Notes under the pieces: generated by a model | Told to the model about the DNA's origin: nothing | The model's input: only the letters and a program-made list of their open reading frames with translations | The model's database searches: none | Position numbers and translations under genes: made by a program | In this document: one piece after another, positions 26,033 to 35,453 of the stretch | Position numbering within the stretch: the stretch's first letter is position 1 | Layout: each line of letters begins with the position of its first letter | Source of the DNA: Agrobacterium tumefaciens | Lineage (GTDB): Bacteria; Pseudomonadota; Alphaproteobacteria; Rhizobiales; Rhizobiaceae | Reading direction: 5' to 3' | NCBI RefSeq assembly: GCF_005221385.1 | Contig: NZ_CP039904.1 | Coordinates: 1,647,501 to 1,711,500, forward strand | Length of the DNA: 64,000 nucleotides

Positions 26033-27088
26033 ATGCATGCAGTGTTCGACGGTCATAATGATGTGCTGCTTCGATTGTGGCGCAACAGCAAGGCCGGTGC
26101 CGATCCGGTTGCGGAATTCAAGAACGGCACGCGCGAAGGTCATATCGATGGTCCGCGTGCCAGGGCCGGCGGTCTTGGCGGCGGAATCTGCGCCATCTAT
26201 ATCCCCTCCGGCGACCTCATCTTGCAGGAGCCTGACGAAAACGGTCACTACGACACGCCGCTCGCCGCGCCGCTGGAGCGCTTGCCTTCGCTCGATATTG
26301 CCATGGAGAAGGCGGCAATTGCACTGAGGCTCGATCGCGCTGGCGCCTGGCGGCTTTGCCGTTCCACGGCCGATATCCGCAAGGCCTTTGCCGAGGATGT
26401 TTTTGCCGCCGTGCTGCACATGGAAGGCTGCGAGGCGATCGGTGCCGATCTCGATGCGCTCGAGGTGTTTTATGCCGCCGGCCTGCGCTCGCTCGGTCCG
26501 GTCTGGAGCCGGCATAATGTTTTCGGCCATGGTGTTCCCTTTTCTTATCCCATGTCGCCCGATACTGCGCCGGGTCTCACCGATGCCGGTTTTTCGCTGG
26601 TGAAGGAATGCAACCGGCTCGGTATTCTCATCGATCTCGCGCATATCACCGAAAAAGGCTTCTGGGATGTGGCCAAGACCACCAACCAGCCGCTGATCGC
26701 AAGCCACTCCAACGCGCACGCGCTTACCCCCGTTGCCCGTAATCTCACGGACCGCCAGTTGGACGCTATCAAGGACAGTCACGGTCTGGTCGGTCTCAAC
26801 TATGCCGTGACCATGCTCAGGCCGGATGCGCGCGACATTGCCGACACGCCGCTTTCCGACATGGTGCGCCATATCGACTATATGGTGGAGCGCATGGGTA
26901 TCGACTGCGTGGCGCTCGGATCGGATTTCGACGGCGCGACAGTACCCGTTGGCATTGCGGATGCGAGCGGCAACCACAATCTGGTTGCGGCGCTGAAATC
27001 GGCAGGTTACGGTGACGGGGAGTTGGCCAAAATCTGCCGGGAAAACTGGCTGCGCGTTCTGTCCCAGGCCTGGCACGAACCGGCCTGA
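26033..27088 (+). CDS. Membrane (renal-type) dipeptidase, M19 family
   Basis: This 351-residue zinc dipeptidase begins MHAVFDGHNDVLLRLW, with the HxD metal ligands at about residues 8-10. Further family features are HMEGCEAIGADLDALEVFY (bridging Glu), LIDLAHITEKGFWDV, ASHSNAHAL and ALGSDFDG. The start at 26033 is chosen because the HND motif normally lies within the first 20 residues. No signal peptide is seen, so it is probably cytoplasmic. It lies 50 bp before a peptide-binding-protein gene and probably cleaves imported dipeptides, possibly including D-amino-acid dipeptides, which this family accepts. Confidence 0.9.
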   Translation: MHAVFDGHNDVLLRLWRNSKAGADPVAEFKNGTREGHIDGPRARAGGLGGGICAIYIPSGDLILQEPDENGHYDTPLAAPLERLPSLDIAMEKAAIALRLDRAGAWRLCRSTADIRKAFAEDVFAAVLHMEGCEAIGADLDALEVFYAAGLRSLGPVWSRHNVFGHGVPFSYPMSPDTAPGLTDAGFSLVKECNRLGILIDLAHITEKGFWDVAKTTNQPLIASHSNAHALTPVARNLTDRQLDAIKDSHGLVGLNYAVTMLRPDARDIADTPLSDMVRHIDYMVERMGIDCVALGSDFDGATVPVGIADASGNHNLVAALKSAGYGDGELAKICRENWLRVLSQAWHEPA

Positions 27089-27138
27089 AGACGCCCTATA
27101 GCGAATGAAATCAATCTTATAACAAAAGGGGAGATCCT

Positions 27139-28779
27139 ATGATCAAATCGCTCAACAAATCCATGCGTATTCTCAGCACCAGCGCCGCTCTGTCGCTGAT
27201 GATGCTGTCGGCTCCGCACGCTTTCGCCGCCACGCCGGCCGATACCCTGGTCGAAGGTTTTGCCATCGACGACATCATCACGCTTGATCCGGGCGAAGCG
27301 TTCGAACTGTCCGCCGCCGAAGTCACCGGCAATACCTACAGCAAGCTGGTCTCCATCGATCTCAACGACACGTCCAAGGTTATCGGCGATCTGGCCGAGA
27401 GCTGGACGACCTCCGAGGATGGCCTCACCTACACCTTCAAGCTGAAGTCGGGCCTGAAATTTGCCTCCGGCAATCCGGTGACGGCTGATGACGTGGCCTT
27501 TTCCTTCGAGCGCGCCGTGAAGCTCGACAAGTCGCCGGCATTCCTGCTGACGCAGTTCGGCCTCAAGGGTGATAACGTCAACGAAAAAGCCAAGGCGACG
27601 GATGCGAATACCTTCGTGCTAACCGTCGACAAGCCCTATGCGCCGAGCTTCGTGCTGAACGTGCTGACGGCAACTGTCGCTTCGGTGGTCGACAAGAAGC
27701 TCATCACCGAAAAGGCGAAGGCGGTCACGCCCAGCGCCGATTACAAATATGACACCGATTTCGGCAATGAATTCCTGAAGACCGGTTATGCCGGTTCCGG
27801 CCCCTACAAGATCCTTGGCTGGAAGGCCAACGAGGCGGTCATCCTCGAAGCCAACCCGAATTATTACGGCGAGAAGCCGAAGCTGAAGCGCGTCGTCTAC
27901 CGCCACATGAAGGAAAGCTCCGGCCAGCGTCTGGCGCTTGAAAACGGCGATATCGACGTTGCCCGCAACCTCGAGCCCGGCGATATGGAAGCCGTTTCCA
28001 AGAAGGAAGGCCTTGCCGTCACCTCTGCGCCGAAGGGCACCGTTTATTACTTCAGCCTCAACCAGAAGAACGAGAACCTGAAGAAGCCTGAGGTCATCGA
28101 GGCTTTCAAATATCTCGTCGATTATGACGCGATCGGCGCGACGATCATCAAGGGCATCGGCGAAGTCCACCAGACCTTCCTGCCTAAGGGCCAGCTCGGC
28201 GCGCTCGACGAAAACCCTTATAAGCTCGACGTCGCCAAGGCGAAGGAACTTCTCGCCAAGGCCGGCCTGAAGGATGGCTTCACCGTATCCATGGATGTGC
28301 GCAACACGCAGCCGGTGACCGGCATTGCCGAAAGCGTGCAGCAGACGCTGGCGCAGGCGGGCATCAAGCTGGAAATCATTCCGGGCGATGGCAAGCAGAC
28401 GCTGACCAAATATCGCGCCCGCACCCATGATATCTACATTGGCCAGTGGGGTTCGGACTATTTCGATCCGAACTCGAATGCTGAAACCTTCACCATCAAC
28501 TACGACAATTCCGATGAGGGCAAGAACAAGACACTCGCCTGGCGCAATGCCTGGGACGTTCCTGACCTGACCAAGGAAACGCAGTCGGCGCTGCTGGAAA
28601 AGGACACTGCCAAGCGCGCCGCCATCTATGAAAACCTGCAGAAGGAAGTTCTGGCGAAGGGTCCCTTCGTCATCATCTTCCAGCAGACGGAAGTGGCGGG
28701 TTATTCCGCCAAGCTCAAGGGTCTGAAGCTCGGACCGAGCTTCGACACCAACTACGTCTATACGATCTCCAAGGAATGA
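27139..28779 (+). CDS. Peptide ABC transporter substrate-binding protein (family 5, DppA/OppA type)
   Basis: This 546-residue protein has a signal peptide cut after AHAFA (about residue 30). Family 5 features follow: VIGDLAESWTTSEDGLTYTF, GNPVTADDVAFSFERAV, GSGPYKILGW and NPNYYGEKPKLKRVVYR. A strong AGGGGAG precedes the ATG. It follows a dipeptidase gene and begins a five-subunit importer (two permeases, two ATPases). Dipeptides or other short peptides are the likely ligands. Confidence 0.92.
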   Translation: MIKSLNKSMRILSTSAALSLMMLSAPHAFAATPADTLVEGFAIDDIITLDPGEAFELSAAEVTGNTYSKLVSIDLNDTSKVIGDLAESWTTSEDGLTYTFKLKSGLKFASGNPVTADDVAFSFERAVKLDKSPAFLLTQFGLKGDNVNEKAKATDANTFVLTVDKPYAPSFVLNVLTATVASVVDKKLITEKAKAVTPSADYKYDTDFGNEFLKTGYAGSGPYKILGWKANEAVILEANPNYYGEKPKLKRVVYRHMKESSGQRLALENGDIDVARNLEPGDMEAVSKKEGLAVTSAPKGTVYYFSLNQKNENLKKPEVIEAFKYLVDYDAIGATIIKGIGEVHQTFLPKGQLGALDENPYKLDVAKAKELLAKAGLKDGFTVSMDVRNTQPVTGIAESVQQTLAQAGIKLEIIPGDGKQTLTKYRARTHDIYIGQWGSDYFDPNSNAETFTINYDNSDEGKNKTLAWRNAWDVPDLTKETQSALLEKDTAKRAAIYENLQKEVLAKGPFVIIFQQTEVAGYSAKLKGLKLGPSFDTNYVYTISKE

Positions 28780-28797
28780 TCCGGAAGGATCGGTCTC

Positions 28798-29865
28798 TTG
28801 AGCATCGTTGAAACGAACAGCCGGGCGAGGCAGGGCAAACGCCGTGCCAACGCCCGTGTGAAGGCCGTTCTCGGCTTCGCCGTCACCGTCATCACCACCT
28901 TTCTGGGGTTGATGGCGGTCACATTTTTCATTGGCCGCGTCGTGCCGATCGATCCCGCGCTGGCGATCGTCGGCGACCGTGCGCCTGCGCATGTGGTCGA
29001 GCGGGTGCGTGAGCAGCTCGGCCTCAACCTGCCGCTCTGGCAGCAGTTCTTCCTTTATCTGAAGCAGGCGCTTTCGGGAGACTTCGGCATCTCCGTCCTC
29101 ACCACCAATCCTGTCATGGAGGACATCAAGCGGGTGTTTCCGGCGACGATTGAGCTGGCCACGATCGGCACCATCATCGGTGCCGTCTTCGGCATACCGC
29201 TAGGCGTCCTTGCCGCCGTCAAGCGCGGCAGCTTTGCCGACCAGGTCGTGCGCGTCATCGGCCTCATCGGTTATTCCGTGCCGATCTTCTGGCTCGGCCT
29301 TCTGGCGCTGCTGGTGTTTTACGCCCGGCTGCAATGGGTGGCTTATCCCGGCCGCATGGATATCGTCTATGAATTCACCTTCACGCCGGTCACGGGCTTT
29401 TTCCTGATCGACGCGATCTGGCAGCGGCAATGGGACGTCTTGTGGGATCTCTTCCGCCACATCATCCTGCCCGCCTCTCTGCTTGGTTATTTTTCGCTGG
29501 CCTATATCAGCCGCATGACGCGCTCCTTCATGCTGAACGAGCTCGCCCAGGAATATATCGTTGCGGCCCGCGCCAAGGGGCTTTCGGAAACCCGCATCAT
29601 CTGGTTCCACGCGCTGCGCAACGCCGCCGTGCCGCTGGTCACGGTGATTGCGCTGTCCTATGCCGGCCTGCTGGAAGGTTCGGTGCTGACCGAAACCATC
29701 TTCGCCTGGCCGGGGCTCGGCCTCTACATCACCAATTCCCTGCAGAATGCGGATATGAATGCCGTTCTCGGCGGCACGATCGTGATCGGCGCCATCTTTG
29801 TCGGCATCAATCTCTTCTCCGATCTGCTTTACCGGACGCTCGATCCAAGGACGCGCAGCCGATGA
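28798..29865 (+). CDS. Peptide ABC transporter permease (DppB type)
   Basis: This 355-residue protein starts at a TTG with GGAAGG upstream. It has an N-terminal membrane segment, RVREQLGLNLPLWQQFFLYL, then the permease domain with the EAA-type loop YIVAARAKGLSETRIIWFHALRN and AWPGLGLYI near the C-terminus. Its stop overlaps the next permease start (ATGA). Confidence 0.92.
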   Translation: MSIVETNSRARQGKRRANARVKAVLGFAVTVITTFLGLMAVTFFIGRVVPIDPALAIVGDRAPAHVVERVREQLGLNLPLWQQFFLYLKQALSGDFGISVLTTNPVMEDIKRVFPATIELATIGTIIGAVFGIPLGVLAAVKRGSFADQVVRVIGLIGYSVPIFWLGLLALLVFYARLQWVAYPGRMDIVYEFTFTPVTGFFLIDAIWQRQWDVLWDLFRHIILPASLLGYFSLAYISRMTRSFMLNELAQEYIVAARAKGLSETRIIWFHALRNAAVPLVTVIALSYAGLLEGSVLTETIFAWPGLGLYITNSLQNADMNAVLGGTIVIGAIFVGINLFSDLLYRTLDPRTRSR

Positions 29866-30794
29866 CGATTTCGACTGACACACTGAAACCTTACAGCCGC
29901 GAATGGCTGCTCTCCGACCGGCCGGCCTCGCGCAAACAGGCGCGCCTTGGCCGGGCCTATGTCATCTGGCGGCGCTTTTCGGAAAACCGGCTGGCGCTGC
30001 TCGGCCTCGGCATCATTGTTGCGCTGCTGTTCGTCGCGCTGTTTGCCAATGTGCTGGCGCCACACAATCCGGTGCAGGGCGATCTGCGCAATGCCCGGCT
30101 TCTGCCTCCGGGGACCGAAGGTTACCTGCTCGGCACGGATGATCAGGGGCGCGATATTCTCTCGCGTCTCATTCATGGCTCCCGGCTGACCCTCTTCGTC
30201 GTGCTGCTGGTGGCCATCATCGCGGCACCCATCGGGCTCATCGTCGGCACCGTCTCGGGCTATGCCGGCGGCTGGGTCGATGCCGTTCTTATGCGCATCA
30301 CGGATATCTTCCTCGCCTTTCCGAAGCTGGTTCTGGCGCTGGCGCTGGTGGCCGCACTTGGGCCGGGCATTGAAAACGCCGTGCTCGCCATCGCGGTCAC
30401 CTCATGGCCGCCCTATGCGCGCATCGCGCGCGCCGAGACCATGACCTTCCGCAATTCCGATTTCATTGCCGCGGTGAAGCTCATGGGGGCCTCGCCCTTC
30501 CGCATCGTCCTGAAACACGTCATGCCGCTTTGCATGTCGTCGCTCATCGTGCGTGTCACGCTCGACATGGCGGGCATCATCCTCACCGCCGCCGGTCTCG
30601 GTTTTCTCGGCCTTGGTGCGCAGCCGCCTCTGCCGGAATGGGGCGCGATGATCGCTTCCGGACGCCGTTTCATTCTCGATCAATGGTGGGTTGCCGCCAT
30701 GCCGGGTATTGCGATCCTGATCGTCAGCCTCGGTTTCAACCTTCTGGGCGATGGCCTGCGCGATGCGCTGGACCCCAAGGAGGCGAACCAATGA
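29862..30794 (+). CDS. Peptide ABC transporter permease (DppC type)
   Basis: This 310-residue partner permease has the DppC N-terminal extension, then LGTDDQGRDILSRLIHGSRL, six membrane segments, the loop FIAAVKLMGASPFRIVLKHVMP and the C-terminal LGDGLRDALDPK. Starts and stops overlap neighbours by 4 nt on both sides, which fixes the start at 29862; the open frame upstream is a shadow of the previous permease. Confidence 0.92.
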   Translation: MTISTDTLKPYSREWLLSDRPASRKQARLGRAYVIWRRFSENRLALLGLGIIVALLFVALFANVLAPHNPVQGDLRNARLLPPGTEGYLLGTDDQGRDILSRLIHGSRLTLFVVLLVAIIAAPIGLIVGTVSGYAGGWVDAVLMRITDIFLAFPKLVLALALVAALGPGIENAVLAIAVTSWPPYARIARAETMTFRNSDFIAAVKLMGASPFRIVLKHVMPLCMSSLIVRVTLDMAGIILTAAGLGFLGLGAQPPLPEWGAMIASGRRFILDQWWVAAMPGIAILIVSLGFNLLGDGLRDALDPKEANQ

Positions 30795-31627
30795 GCGCAC
30801 CGCTTCTGACTGTCGAGAACCTGCGCGTTTCCTTCCCCACCCGCACCGGGCTGGTGGAGGCGGTACGTGGTGTCTCCTTCACGCTGGGACGCGAACGCCT
30901 CGGCATTGTCGGTGAATCCGGCTCCGGCAAGTCGCAGACCGGCCGCGCCATCATGGGGCTGACCCCGAAAAGTGCGCGCATCGAGGCCGATGCCCTGCGC
31001 TTCGGGGATATCGATCTTCTCAACGCTTCGGCGAAGGAAAGGCGACTCATGCGCGGCAAGCGCATGGCCATGATCCTGCAGGACCCGAAATATTCGCTGA
31101 ACCCTGTCATGACAATCGGCCGCCAGATCATGGAAACGCTGCGCACCCACGAGAATATCGGCGCAGGCGCGGCGCGGCAGCGAACGCTCACCATGCTGGA
31201 GTCAGTGCAAATCCGCGATCCCGAGCGCGTGTTCGATCTATATCCGCATGAGGTATCCGGTGGCATGGGCCAACGTGTCATGATTGCCATGATGCTGGTC
31301 TGCGGCCCGGAGCTTCTGATCGCCGACGAACCGACTTCGGCGCTCGACGTGACGGTCCAACTGGAAGTGCTCGACATTCTCGACAAGCTGGTACGGGATC
31401 GCGGCATGGGGTTGATCTTCGTCAGCCACGATCTGCGCCTCGTCTCTTCCTTCTGCGACCGCGTCCTTGTCATGTATGCCGGCAAGGTGGTGGAAGAGCT
31501 TGCTTCCGCCAATCTGAAGGAGGCGAAGCACCCCTATACGCAGGGCCTGCTGAACTGCCTGCCGGAAATCGGCGGCCACCGGCATCCGCTGCCGGTTCTG
31601 GAACGCAAGCCGGAGTGGCGCGCATGA
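30791..31627 (+). CDS. Peptide ABC transporter ATPase (DppD type)
   Basis: This 278-residue ATPase has Walker [27 protein letters not shown], signature VSGGMGQRVMIAMM, Walker [13 protein letters not shown] and switch His FVSHDLRLVSSF. The C-terminal HPYTQGLLNCLPEIGG is the usual oligopeptide-ATPase tail; a metal-binding C-terminal Cys cluster as in some DppD proteins is not evident. Start 30791 is in an ATGA overlap. Confidence 0.92.
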   Translation: MSAPLLTVENLRVSFPTRTGLVEAVRGVSFTLGRERLGIVGESGSGKSQTGRAIMGLTPKSARIEADALRFGDIDLLNASAKERRLMRGKRMAMILQDPKYSLNPVMTIGRQIMETLRTHENIGAGAARQRTLTMLESVQIRDPERVFDLYPHEVSGGMGQRVMIAMMLVCGPELLIADEPTSALDVTVQLEVLDILDKLVRDRGMGLIFVSHDLRLVSSFCDRVLVMYAGKVVEELASANLKEAKHPYTQGLLNCLPEIGGHRHPLPVLERKPEWRA

Positions 31628-32373
31628 GTTCAGTTCTTTCTGTCCGCGACATGGTGGTGGATTTCGACGGTTACATCGCGCTCGACAGCGTCAGCATCGA
31701 TGTGGCCGAGGGTGAATCATTCGGCATCGTCGGCGAGTCCGGTTCCGGCAAGTCGACACTGCTGCGCGCCATTGCCGGCCTCAACCATTTCGATGAAGGC
31801 TCCTTGATGGTGGCCGGGCGCTCCTATGCCGGCAAGCACCGCGACAAGAGCTTTTATAGCGATGTGCAGATGGTGTTTCAGGATCCCTATGGCTCGCTTC
31901 ACCCGCGCCAGACGGTGGATGCGCTGCTGCTCGAACCGCTGGTCATCCACGGTCTGGATAATCGCGAGCAGCGCATTGCCCGGGCATTGGACGAGGTGGG
32001 CCTCGGCACCGGCTTCCGTTTCCGTTATTCGCACCAGCTTTCCGGCGGCCAGCGGCAACGTATCGCCATTGCGCGTGCGCTGATTGTCGAGCCGAAAATC
32101 CTGCTGCTGGATGAGCCGACCTCGGCGCTCGACGCCTCCATTCAGGCGGAAATCCTCAACCTGCTGGAACAGGCCCGCAAGGATCGTAACCTCACCTTCG
32201 TCATGGTTAGCCACGATCTCGGCGTCATCAGCCATATGTGTGATAGGCTGGCGGTGATGAAAAGCGGCAAGGTGGTGGAAATGCTGGAGGCGGAGGCGCT
32301 GGAAAGCCGCGAATTCAGTGCGGATTATACGAGGCAGCTGCTGGTGGCGAGCGAGGGTTTTAAGCGCGCGTGA
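31624..32373 (+). CDS. Peptide ABC transporter ATPase (DppF type)
   Basis: This 249-residue ATPase has Walker [23 protein letters not shown], signature [14 protein letters not shown], Walker B ILLLDEPTSALDA and MVSHDLGVISHM. The ATG at 31624 overlaps the preceding stop; a GTG three codons earlier is possible. It is shorter than typical DppF (which has a C-terminal HPYT tail), ending soon after the ABC core. It is the last gene of the importer operon. Confidence 0.9.
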   Translation: MSSVLSVRDMVVDFDGYIALDSVSIDVAEGESFGIVGESGSGKSTLLRAIAGLNHFDEGSLMVAGRSYAGKHRDKSFYSDVQMVFQDPYGSLHPRQTVDALLLEPLVIHGLDNREQRIARALDEVGLGTGFRFRYSHQLSGGQRQRIAIARALIVEPKILLLDEPTSALDASIQAEILNLLEQARKDRNLTFVMVSHDLGVISHMCDRLAVMKSGKVVEMLEAEALESREFSADYTRQLLVASEGFKRA

Positions 32374-32396
32374 TGGCGCTTTTTGATGGGCAAGAG

Positions 32397-32525
32397 GTTT
32401 CTTCTCCCCGAGGGGGAGAAGATGCCCCGAAGGGGCAGATGAGGGGGCAAGCTCTCCGCATATCTCTGCCGTCGCCCCCTCATCCGTCGCTGCGCGCCAC
32501 CTTCTCCCTGGCGGGGAGAAGAAAC
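32397..32525. repeat. Rhizobial intergenic palindromic repeat (RIME-like), copy A
   Basis: A 129-bp element bounded by a perfect 13-bp inverted repeat (GTTTCTTCTCCCC / GGGGAGAAGAAAC), with internal inverted repeats CCCCGAAGGGG-like and GATGAGGGGGC / GCCCCCTCATC. Two related copies occur at 46993-47117 and 57269-57402. It sits between the peptide importer operon and a LysR gene. Confidence 0.85.
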
Positions 32526-32638
32526 AAGCGGCACGCTTTGCTTTCACGAGCGATCTTCCTGGGTGAGGTATTTTCTCGCGACGCTGCGATGATATGGTGA
32601 GCCCCCACACCTGCCCACCCGAACAAGGTATCCACCCC

Positions 32639-33541
32639 ATGCAACTGCGCGCATTGATGTATTTCGACGAGCTGGTCCGCACCAATTCCATGCGCGCAGC
32701 TGCGGAAAACCTGAATGTCGCGCCGACAGCGGTGAGCCGCCAGATCGAGAACCTCGAATATTATTTCGGCTCACCGCTGGTGGAGCGCTCCAGCCGTGGC
32801 GTGAAACTGACGGCGGCAGGCGAACTGCTCGCCGCCCGCGCCGGCAAGACGCTGCGCGAGCTGGACCATGTGCATCAGCTGATCGATGACCTGAAGGGGC
32901 TGCAACGCGGCCGGGTCACGGTCTATGCCAATGGCGCAACCGTGGCCAATCTTCTTGCGCCGGTGCTGGCGCAGTTCAGCCTCAAATATCCGAAACTGCG
33001 TTTCGAGGTGCATATCACCAGCGCCCGGCAGGCTATGGAGGCGCTGGGCGCGGCGGAGGCCGATCTGGTGGTCAGCCTGTTCGCGCCAAAGGTTTCCGGC
33101 GTAAAAGTGCGCTCGCGCACCCGTATCAGCTATGATGTCATCTTTCCGGCCGGCCATGCGCTCGCGGCCCAGCCGGAAGTCTCGTTGAAGGAGCTGGCCA
33201 GCCTGCCGCTCGCCCTGCCGGACAAGAGTTTTGCCGCGCGTCAGGCATTCGACACGCTGTTTGCCGATGCGGGCATCGAACTCGATCCCGTCTTCATCAC
33301 CAGCTCGCTGGAAATGCTGAAGGAGCTGGTGCTGGGCCACGCCGCCGCCACGCTGCTGCCGGCGCTTTCGGTCGCGCGTGAAATCCGCAGTGGCCAGATG
33401 GTCGCCATACCCCTTGCCGGCAAGAAGGGCATCCACACCCAGATCGATCTCTGTGTTGCTCCTGACCGGCAATTGTCCTTCGCCGCTTCCAAGCTTGCTG
33501 ATTTCATCGAGCGCTTCATGCGCGAGGCGACGGCGGGGTAA
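32639..33541 (+). CDS. LysR-family transcriptional regulator
   Basis: This 300-residue protein begins MQLRALMYFDELVRTNSMRA, with helix-turn-helix AAENLNVAPTAVSRQIENLE, and a C-terminal effector domain (GRVTVYANGATVANLLAPVL). The start at 32639 fits family length, with AAGG upstream. It is codirectional with the next operon (binding protein, two permeases, amidase) and is its likely regulator; a 9-bp inverted repeat lies in the spacer. Confidence 0.87.
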   Translation: MQLRALMYFDELVRTNSMRAAAENLNVAPTAVSRQIENLEYYFGSPLVERSSRGVKLTAAGELLAARAGKTLRELDHVHQLIDDLKGLQRGRVTVYANGATVANLLAPVLAQFSLKYPKLRFEVHITSARQAMEALGAAEADLVVSLFAPKVSGVKVRSRTRISYDVIFPAGHALAAQPEVSLKELASLPLALPDKSFAARQAFDTLFADAGIELDPVFITSSLEMLKELVLGHAAATLLPALSVAREIRSGQMVAIPLAGKKGIHTQIDLCVAPDRQLSFAASKLADFIERFMREATAG

Positions 33542-33590
33542 GCGGGCAGTCCCGTGTCTCTGTCCGAGAGGTTGATTTCCATCCGCATTT

Positions 33591-33615
33591 CCGTGTAGCC
33601 ATTTCAGCTACACGG
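33591..33615. promoter_or_regulatory. Perfect inverted repeat upstream of a peptide/amide importer operon
   Basis: CCGTGTAGC-N7-GCTACACGG, 9-bp arms, lies 50 bp after the LysR stop and 109 bp before the binding-protein start. No T run follows, so an operator is more likely than a terminator. The spacing does not fit the compact T-N11-A form exactly. Confidence 0.5.
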
Positions 33616-33723
33616 AGCACACAAAAATCGAGATTGTGTGTGCGCCTGCAACATGACACTCTTTTTGCAACGGGTGGTCTTTGGAAGGGCAAAAATGCCC
33701 CGGCCGCCAGACAGGGGACAATG

Positions 33724-35259
33724 ATGCCACGCACTTATCTTTCGCAGGCGGCAACGCTTTCGCGCCGTACCGCGCTGAGCCTCGCATTGGGCACGGCGCT
33801 CTGGCTGCCGCTTTCGGCAACGGTTGCCGAAGCCGCGCCGAAAACCGCGCTGACGCTTGGCATGGCCGTCGAGCCGGCCGGTCTCGATCCGACCATTGCC
33901 GCCCCCGTCGCCATCGGTCAGGTCACCTGGCAGAATGTCTTCGAAGGTCTGGTGAAGATCGACAGCGAAGGCAAGGTGAAGCCGCAGCTTGCCGAAAGCT
34001 GGGAAATTGCGCCTGACGGCAAGACCTATACGTTCAAGCTGCGCAAGGGCGTTACCTTCCATGATGGCGAGACCTTCGATTCCGCTGTCGCGAAATTTGC
34101 GCTGGATCGAGCACGTGGCGAAAACTCGGTCAATCCGCAGAAACGCTTCTTCGCCGCCATCGACAGTATCGAGACGCCGGATGCCGCAACGCTGGTGCTG
34201 AAGCTGAAGCAGCCGGCCGGCAGCCTTCTCTACTGGCTCGGCTGGCCTGCCTCCGTGATGGTGGCGCCGAAAAGCGCGGAGAATAACCGCACCACACCTG
34301 TCGGCACCGGCCCGTTCAAATTTGCGAGCTGGGCCAAGGGTGACAAGGTGGAGTTGCAGAAGAACGGCGCCTATTGGGACAAGGCGGTCGCGGTGAAGCT
34401 GGAGAAGGCAACCTTCCGTTTTGTGTCCGATCCGCAGGCGCAGGCCGCCGCGCTGAAATCCGGCGATATCGATGCTTTCCCGGAATTCGGCGCGCCGGAG
34501 CTGATGACCTCCTTCGATGGCGATGCGCGTCTCGGCACTTTCGTCGGCAATACCGAGTTGAAGGTCGTGGCCGGCATGAACAATGCCCGCAAGCCCTTTG
34601 ACGACAAGCGCGTGCGCCAGGCGCTGATGATGGCGGTGGATCGCGGCACTGTCATCGAAGGCGCATGGTCGGGCTTCGGCACGGCCATTGGCAGCCATTA
34701 CACCCCGAATGACCGCGGCTATATCGACACCACCGGCGTGCATCCTTTCGATATCGACAAGTCGAAGGCACTGCTTGCCGAGGCAGGCTATCCGGATGGG
34801 TTCAGCTTCACCATCAAGGCGCCGCAGATGGCTTATTCCCAGCGCACCTCGCAGATACTGCAGGCCATGTTTGCCGAAATCGGCGTGACGATGACCATCG
34901 AAACCACCGAATTCCCGGCAAAATGGGTGGCGGATGTCTTGAAAGGTGCGGATTACGACATGACCATCATTGCCCATGCCGAGCCGATGGATATCGATAT
35001 CTATGCGCGTGACCCCTATTACTTCAATTACAAGAACCCGGCCTTCAACGAGGTCGTGGCGAATGTCGAAAAGACGGCGGATGCTGGGGAGCAGGAAAAG
35101 CTCTACGGCGAAGCCCAGAAAATTCTCGCCGACGACGTGCCGGCACTGTTCCTTTTCGTGATGCCGAAGCTTGGCGTGTGGGACAGGAAGGTGAAGGGGC
35201 TTTGGGAAAACGAGCCAATTCCGTCGAATGTGCTGACGGACGTGCATTGGGAAGAGTGA
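33724..35259 (+). CDS. ABC transporter substrate-binding protein (family 5, peptide/amide type)
   Basis: This 511-residue protein has a signal peptide ending ATVAEA, preceded by SRRTALSLAL, which loosely resembles a twin-arginine motif. Family 5 features are LAESWEIAPDGKTYTFKLRKG, VTFHDGETFDSA, GTGPFKFASW and NARKPFDDKRVRQALMMAVDR. ATG 33724 has better spacing from AGGGGA than the adjacent ATG at 33721. It begins an operon with two permeases and an amidase. A repeat element lies between it and the permeases. Confidence 0.9.
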   Translation: MPRTYLSQAATLSRRTALSLALGTALWLPLSATVAEAAPKTALTLGMAVEPAGLDPTIAAPVAIGQVTWQNVFEGLVKIDSEGKVKPQLAESWEIAPDGKTYTFKLRKGVTFHDGETFDSAVAKFALDRARGENSVNPQKRFFAAIDSIETPDAATLVLKLKQPAGSLLYWLGWPASVMVAPKSAENNRTTPVGTGPFKFASWAKGDKVELQKNGAYWDKAVAVKLEKATFRFVSDPQAQAAALKSGDIDAFPEFGAPELMTSFDGDARLGTFVGNTELKVVAGMNNARKPFDDKRVRQALMMAVDRGTVIEGAWSGFGTAIGSHYTPNDRGYIDTTGVHPFDIDKSKALLAEAGYPDGFSFTIKAPQMAYSQRTSQILQAMFAEIGVTMTIETTEFPAKWVADVLKGADYDMTIIAHAEPMDIDIYARDPYYFNYKNPAFNEVVANVEKTADAGEQEKLYGEAQKILADDVPALFLFVMPKLGVWDRKVKGLWENEPIPSNVLTDVHWEE

Positions 35260-35281
35260 CGTTTGTCGATAGCCGTTTCTT

Positions 35282-35396
35282 CCGTCATGCCGGACTTGAT
35301 CCGGCATCCAGCCAGCCCAAGTCCTTGGGCTGAAAGGGCTCTCTCCGCCGCGCAGACGCGCGTCGGCTGGATTCCGGCTCAGGGCCGGAATGACGG
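35282..35396. repeat. Short palindromic intergenic repeat element (second type)
   Basis: A 115-bp element with 12-bp terminal inverted repeats having one mismatch (CCGTCATGCCGG / CCGGAATGACGG) and an internal hairpin (CAGCCCAAG / CTTGGGCTG). It lies between binding-protein and permease genes of the same operon. Its sequence differs from the three RIME-like elements. Confidence 0.75.
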
Positions 35397-35453
35397 GAGA
35401 GAGATAACTGGACCTTCGACCGCAGGTGAAACAAAGCAAGGAGAAGATGCCAG

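Noticed and set aside
27619..28992. Minus-strand open frame of 457 codons opposite the peptide-binding protein gene
   Set aside because: Antisense shadow of the binding-protein gene and permease start; composition is Arg/His/Gly rich with no motifs.
32397..32525. RIME-like repeats considered as CRISPR or IS remnants
   Set aside because: Copies are far apart, single at each place, without spacers and without transposase coding capacity.
33604..35439. Minus-strand open frame of 611 codons opposite the second binding-protein gene
   Set aside because: It is the antisense of a clear family 5 binding protein and runs through an intergenic repeat; no motif supports it.
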